A stretch of DNA of 64,000 bases from RGIG9115 sp045649825 (GTDB lineage Bacteria; Bacillota; Clostridia; UBA1381): positions 57,434 through 121,433 of the forward strand of contig JAZRQO010000027.1 in NCBI GenBank assembly GCA_045649825.1, in the 5' to 3' direction. The notes under the pieces were generated by a model that made no database searches, was not told the DNA's origin, and saw only the letters and a program-made list of their open reading frames with translations. A program made the translations under genes and the position numbers. Positions within the stretch are counted from its first letter, which is position 1, and each line of letters begins with the position of its first letter. Positions 60,689-64,000 of this stretch are shown here, in pieces.

Positions 60689-60779
60689 CTACATTAAAAA
60701 ATATTTTTGAAAAAAATGTAAAAAATGTTTTTTTACAAATTAGTCATAAATGCCTTTTGTTTTTTGGCATAATTGCATA

Positions 60780-60808
60780 TTGAAAAAAATGTCGTATCGT
60801 GGTATAGT
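60780..60808 (+). promoter_or_regulatory. Promoter of nhaC-like gene
   Basis: TTGAAA (60780-60785), 17-bp spacer, TATAGT (60803-60808), 35 bp ahead of the start codon. Confidence 0.75.
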
Positions 60809-60843
60809 TTTATTATCTATTTTTTACGAAAGGACTTTATATT

Positions 60844-62556
60844 ATGAACAAAAAGACAAAACACATTTTCAGTTGTTTCGTTGTTGTTCTTATGATGCTT
60901 ATGTATGCAATGCCCTTTACTGCATTTGCAACAGAAGCTCAGAGCGCACCCGAAACTGCTGTAACCACAGAAGCAAAAGCACCAGAAGAAGCCGTAGCTA
61001 TTGCAGAGGTTGCTGAAGAAGAACCTGTTGCAGAAGCAGCAGAGGAAGAAGAAGCCGCACCCGTAAGCAAGCACTTCGGAACATGGCTTGCACTTCTCCC
61101 CCCTGTTATCGCTATTGCACTTGCGCTTATAACAAAAGAGGTTTATTCTTCGCTATTTATAGGACTTGTTGTTGGTGGATTGCTTCACGCAAACTTCAAC
61201 CCTGTAATTGCTCTTGATGGTATCCTCAGCGACGGTATTATATCTGCAGTTTCAGGAACTGCCGGAATATTTGTATTCCTTGTTGTTCTCGGTGTTCTCG
61301 TTGCTCTTGTTAACAAGGCAGGCGGCAGCCAGGCATTCGGAAGATGGGCAGAAAAGAATATTAAATCAAGAGTTGGTGCAACGCTTGCAACATTCCTACT
61401 TGGTGTTCTTATATTTATTGACGACTATTTCAACTGCCTCACCGTTGGCTCAGTTATGCGACCTGTAACTGATACTCACAGAATTTCAAGAGCAAAGCTT
61501 TCTTATATCATAGATGCAACAGCGGCTCCCATTTGCATGATAGCACCTATTTCATCATGGGCAGCAGCAGTTTCAGACTTTGCACCCGAAGGACAAGGGC
61601 TTTCACTCTTTATTAAAGCTATTCCTTATAACTTCTATTCACTTCTTACTCTCGTGTTTATCATCGCAATAGCACTTATGAAGTTTGACTTCGGTCCTAT
61701 GCGTACACACGAAGAAAGAGCAATAAAAGAAGGTAAACTTTTTGTAAGAGAAATCAAGGATGAAACAGAAAATGTTCAGGCATCTTCAAAGGGCAAAGTT
61801 ATTGACCTTGTACTTCCTATAGTTCTACTCGTCGGAATTTGTGTATTTGCCCTGGTTTACGTTGGCGGCATCTTCGACGGACTTTCATTCGTTGATGCAT
61901 TTGCAAACACAGATGCAACCATAGGTCTTCCCTGGGGCGCTATAATCGCTCTTGTTATAACAATCATCTATCTTATTGCAAGACGTCTTGTATCCTTCAA
62001 GGAAGCAATGGAATGTATACCCGCAGGCTTTAATGCAATGGTGCCTGCAATTCTTATTCTTACATTTGCAACAGCACTTAAGAACATAACAACAATGCTC
62101 GGCTCTGCAGAATTTGTTGAAGCATTCATTTCTCAGTATGCGGCAGGATTTGCAAATCTTCTCCCCGCAATCATATTCCTTGTAGCTTGCTTTATTGCAT
62201 TCTCAACAGGAACATCATGGGGAACCTTCGGCATACTCATTCCCATTGTAGTAGCTGTATTCCCCGAAGGAAGCGAGCTTCTTATAATCGGTATGTCGGC
62301 CTGCCTTGCAGGTGCAGTTTGCGGCGACCACGTATCACCCATTTCTGACACAACAATTATGGCATCAGCCGGTGGTAAGTGCGACCATATAGACCACGTA
62401 TCAACTCAGATACCCTACGCAATAGTAGTTGCAGCTATTTCATTTGTTTCATATATAATTGCAGGATTTGTTCAGAATGTTTACATCGTTCTCCCTCTTG
62501 CGATAGTGCTTACAATCGCAACATTGTTTGTAATCAAAAAAGTTACGGTTAAATAA
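60844..62556 (+). CDS. NhaC-family antiporter with N-terminal signal peptide and acidic linker
   Basis: A 570-residue protein in two parts. Residues 1-29 are a clear signal peptide (hydrophobic core, AMPFTAFA cleavage region), and 30-75 form an Ala/Glu-rich low-complexity linker with no Trp or aromatic residues. The rest is an NhaC-type antiporter with about 11 helices, including VFLVVLGVLVALVNKAGG, FIDDYFNCLTVGSVMRPVTD (about 198-217), FSTGTSWGTFGILIP and GAVCGDHVSPISDTTIMAS (about 491-509). NhaC proteins exchange Na+ or organic anions for H+. Most lack such an N-terminal extension; whether it is cleaved is unknown. It is divergent from the SLH gene. Confidence 0.85.
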   Translation: MNKKTKHIFSCFVVVLMMLMYAMPFTAFATEAQSAPETAVTTEAKAPEEAVAIAEVAEEEPVAEAAEEEEAAPVSKHFGTWLALLPPVIAIALALITKEVYSSLFIGLVVGGLLHANFNPVIALDGILSDGIISAVSGTAGIFVFLVVLGVLVALVNKAGGSQAFGRWAEKNIKSRVGATLATFLLGVLIFIDDYFNCLTVGSVMRPVTDTHRISRAKLSYIIDATAAPICMIAPISSWAAAVSDFAPEGQGLSLFIKAIPYNFYSLLTLVFIIAIALMKFDFGPMRTHEERAIKEGKLFVREIKDETENVQASSKGKVIDLVLPIVLLVGICVFALVYVGGIFDGLSFVDAFANTDATIGLPWGAIIALVITIIYLIARRLVSFKEAMECIPAGFNAMVPAILILTFATALKNITTMLGSAEFVEAFISQYAAGFANLLPAIIFLVACFIAFSTGTSWGTFGILIPIVVAVFPEGSELLIIGMSACLAGAVCGDHVSPISDTTIMASAGGKCDHIDHVSTQIPYAIVVAAISFVSYIIAGFVQNVYIVLPLAIVLTIATLFVIKKVTVK

Positions 62557-62575
62557 TTAATCAATGCGACTTAAC

Positions 62576-62607
62576 AAGGACCTCAAAAGAGGTCTTTGTT
62601 TTTTTAT
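62576..62607 (+). terminator. Terminator of the nhaC-like gene
   Basis: AAGGACCTC - AAAA - GAGGTCTTT followed by GTTTTTTTATT. Confidence 0.85.
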
Positions 62608-62610
62608 TAT

Positions 62611-62644
62611 ATAACGAAAAGAAAGGACTGCCTAAGCAGTCCTT
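62611..62644 (-). terminator. Terminator of the minus-strand gene at the right edge
   Basis: AAGGACTGC - CTAA - GCAGTCCTT; on the minus strand it is followed by TCTTTTCG. The gap 62645-62727 before the stop codon holds nothing else. Confidence 0.65.
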
Positions 62645-62727
62645 ATATTAAATTGTCAATTCGGCACATTAAGGTGAGTAAAATCAATTACAAAGCTTTA
62701 AACTGAGGAATATTTTGTCTTATATAT

Positions 62728-64000
62728 TTATTCAACAGAAATTATATATTTATCTGCTCTTTGGAGAGGGCTGAGTGTTGTGATATTTTTCCAGACAAGA
62801 ATTTCAAGTCTGCCACCTGCTGCCTTTTCAGTGATGTTAATTTCAATGGGCAAATCAACATATTCATCCTTTAAAACAGTTGATGTTGATTTTGAAATAT
62901 CCAAATTAATCATTCTACCGTTTGCATCATACAACACAGCTACCGCTACGGGCGATATGGAAGTAATCATATTATTGGTTACTCTGTAAGAAAGCTGTGT
63001 TTCACCTTTTTTCGTAATCGTTCTACCAATGTCTACATTTCCACCATCAATTGTAAGGGCGGTAATTTCTGTGTCGATTTTAGTGTCTACATCAACAGTA
63101 TAGGTAAATAAATCACCAGAGGTTTTCACGGTTACTTCTAAAGTATCGCCGTCTGAGAAATATCCGTTTCCGTCGTTGTCTTTAACGTCAAAGCTTACAT
63201 CAACATCAGATGTAATATCACCTGCAAGAGCTTGCATATCGTCGTATCTGTAGGTTACGTTCTCTGTCATACCAAGCTTACAAACAGAGTTATCAACCGT
63301 AATACCCTGCACGTCTGTTGAAAGCACAGGCACAGATATGGGAACAATCTTCGCTGCAATATCACGTGTAAATTCAGGAACATTTACAGTCTTTAAAGAC
63401 GCCGAACCGTTTTCTACAGTAAATTCTTCCCTTGAAATCTCACCGCTTTGATAGGTATCCCACCAAATGAGCCTATAATGTCCGTCATCAAGGTTTGAAA
63501 GATTAAGGTCAACTTTTGCGTCAGAGATCACTGCATTGTCGTAATCCTCGGCAATAATTTCAGCGTATACCGCTTTTGTATCTCTTACGAGAATTACACC
63601 GTTATTATCACCAATTGCCGCTTCTGCAGATATACGTGATGTCACATTCTCAAATGCAATCCAAGCCAGGAAAAACTTTGCTCTTGCCGAAGCATTAGCA
63701 ACAGTTACCGTATGCTCACCTGCAGGTATAGCCACAGTATGCTTTGTTATATACCCTTCATCTGTTATGGTTTTTCTGAAAAGCTCTTCTTCATCAACCT
63801 TAATCTGAAGCTCTCCGCCAAAATCCCCTGCTAACGGATTGCCGCCGGTTGTTACAACGAGGTTTGTTGCTTCAGGCAAATTCACCTTGATGGTATACGC
63901 AGTATTTTCAAGCATAGCAGATTCAAATATCATATCTGCAGGGTCACGTACAAAGGGAGTTGTAAAATCATACTCAAAATTTGTTTTTACAGGATTTGTT
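62728..64000 (-). CDS. Large secreted-type protein, C-terminal part, cut by the right window edge
   Basis: The frame is open from the stop at 62728 to the window edge at 64000 (at least 423 residues), so an ATG at 63933 is not the start. The N-terminal part resembles a carbohydrate-binding or sugar-hydrolase accessory module (VNLPEATNLVVTTGGNPLAGDFGGELQ, FLAWIAFENV). Below it lie three Ig/fibronectin-like beta-rich segments with Asp/Asn/Thr (DNGVILVRDTKAVYAEIIAEDYD; DVKDNDGNGYFSDGDTLEVTV; TITKKGETQLSYRV). No SLH or LPxTG sorting signal is at the C-terminus. A glycoside hydrolase or polysaccharide lyase of the surface seems likely, but no catalytic motif is in view. Confidence 0.6.
   Translation of the reverse strand, partial: TNPVKTNFEYDFTTPFVRDPADMIFESAMLENTAYTIKVNLPEATNLVVTTGGNPLAGDFGGELQIKVDEEELFRKTITDEGYITKHTVAIPAGEHTVTVANASARAKFFLAWIAFENVTSRISAEAAIGDNNGVILVRDTKAVYAEIIAEDYDNAVISDAKVDLNLSNLDDGHYRLIWWDTYQSGEISREEFTVENGSASLKTVNVPEFTRDIAAKIVPISVPVLSTDVQGITVDNSVCKLGMTENVTYRYDDMQALAGDITSDVDVSFDVKDNDGNGYFSDGDTLEVTVKTSGDLFTYTVDVDTKIDTEITALTIDGGNVDIGRTITKKGETQLSYRVTNNMITSISPVAVAVLYDANGRMINLDISKSTSTVLKDEYVDLPIEINITEKAAGGRLEILVWKNITTLSPLQRADKYIISVE

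Noticed and set aside
63933..63933. ATG at 63933 as start of the right-edge gene
   Set aside because: The frame stays open upstream to the window edge and the residues there continue the domain; no ribosome binding site precedes this ATG.

Overview
The window reads as chromosome from a low-GC, anaerobic, spore-forming member of the Clostridia, probably gut-associated. The reasons are the Firmicutes housekeeping order (tmRNA/smpB/RNase J, recD2, rluD-type, tsaB/tsaE, rsmD, dnaD, gyrA, carD-ispD-ispF), the [FeFe]-hydrogenase maturases HydG and HydF, formate-tetrahydrofolate ligase, a V/A-type ATPase, sporulation and germination genes (dipicolinate synthase dpaAB, SleB, PdaA), an SLH surface protein, and single-sugar modules for L-fucose and D-xylose. 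Start codons are often TTG or GTG behind strong GGAGG-type ribosome binding sites.

Left end (1-2000). A T-box leader with its own promoter runs off the left edge on the minus strand. Next come the tail of an IS3-family transposase with its terminal repeat, a poor 1.1-kb stretch with two small minus-strand genes, and tmRNA. A 13-bp copy of the tmRNA 3' end lies 1155 bp beyond the real one and hints at an old integration at ssrA. From 2000 to 15100 almost everything is on the minus strand and is housekeeping: smpB, rnj, a PLP lyase, recD2, an RluA-family pseudouridine synthase, tsaB, tsaE, fhs, a coiled-coil protein, rsmD, yqeG, tspO and an AraC regulator divergent from fucI.

Middle (15200-34100). 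L-fucose isomerase, two polysaccharide deacetylases, a hydG-hydF-membrane-protein operon behind a promoter and an apparent attenuator, a stand-alone HD protein derived from a CCA-adding-enzyme C-terminus, hflX-yigZ-lipoprotein-queG-like, argD-argF-GNAT, dpaAB and sleB, pyridoxamine kinase and a CPA2 antiporter. Four tRNA genes (Pro, Val, Thr, Tyr) follow as two promoter/terminator units.

Right part (35000-64000). A YkvI-type transporter, a LOG protein, xylBA with a divergent AraC regulator, a folA-rpiR-flavoprotein operon, dnaD, cyclophilin, gyrA, carD-ispD-ispF, a conserved Cys-rich protein of unknown function with a sigma-K-like promoter, a complete nine-gene V-type ATPase operon (H-like, I, K, E, C, F, A, B, D), an SLH protein with a strong promoter and a 5'-UTR hairpin, an NhaC antiporter preceded by a signal peptide and acidic linker, and the C-terminal part of a large protein cut by the right edge.

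The rotor subunit of the ATPase carries the residues known to bind Na+ in Enterococcus hirae. Together with two cation/proton antiporters this suggests that Na+ handling is prominent in this organism. No CRISPR array, prophage, complete insertion sequence or defence cluster was found. The least-described parts are the Cys-rich 274-residue protein, the hydG leader, the NhaC fusion and the tmRNA-flanking region.
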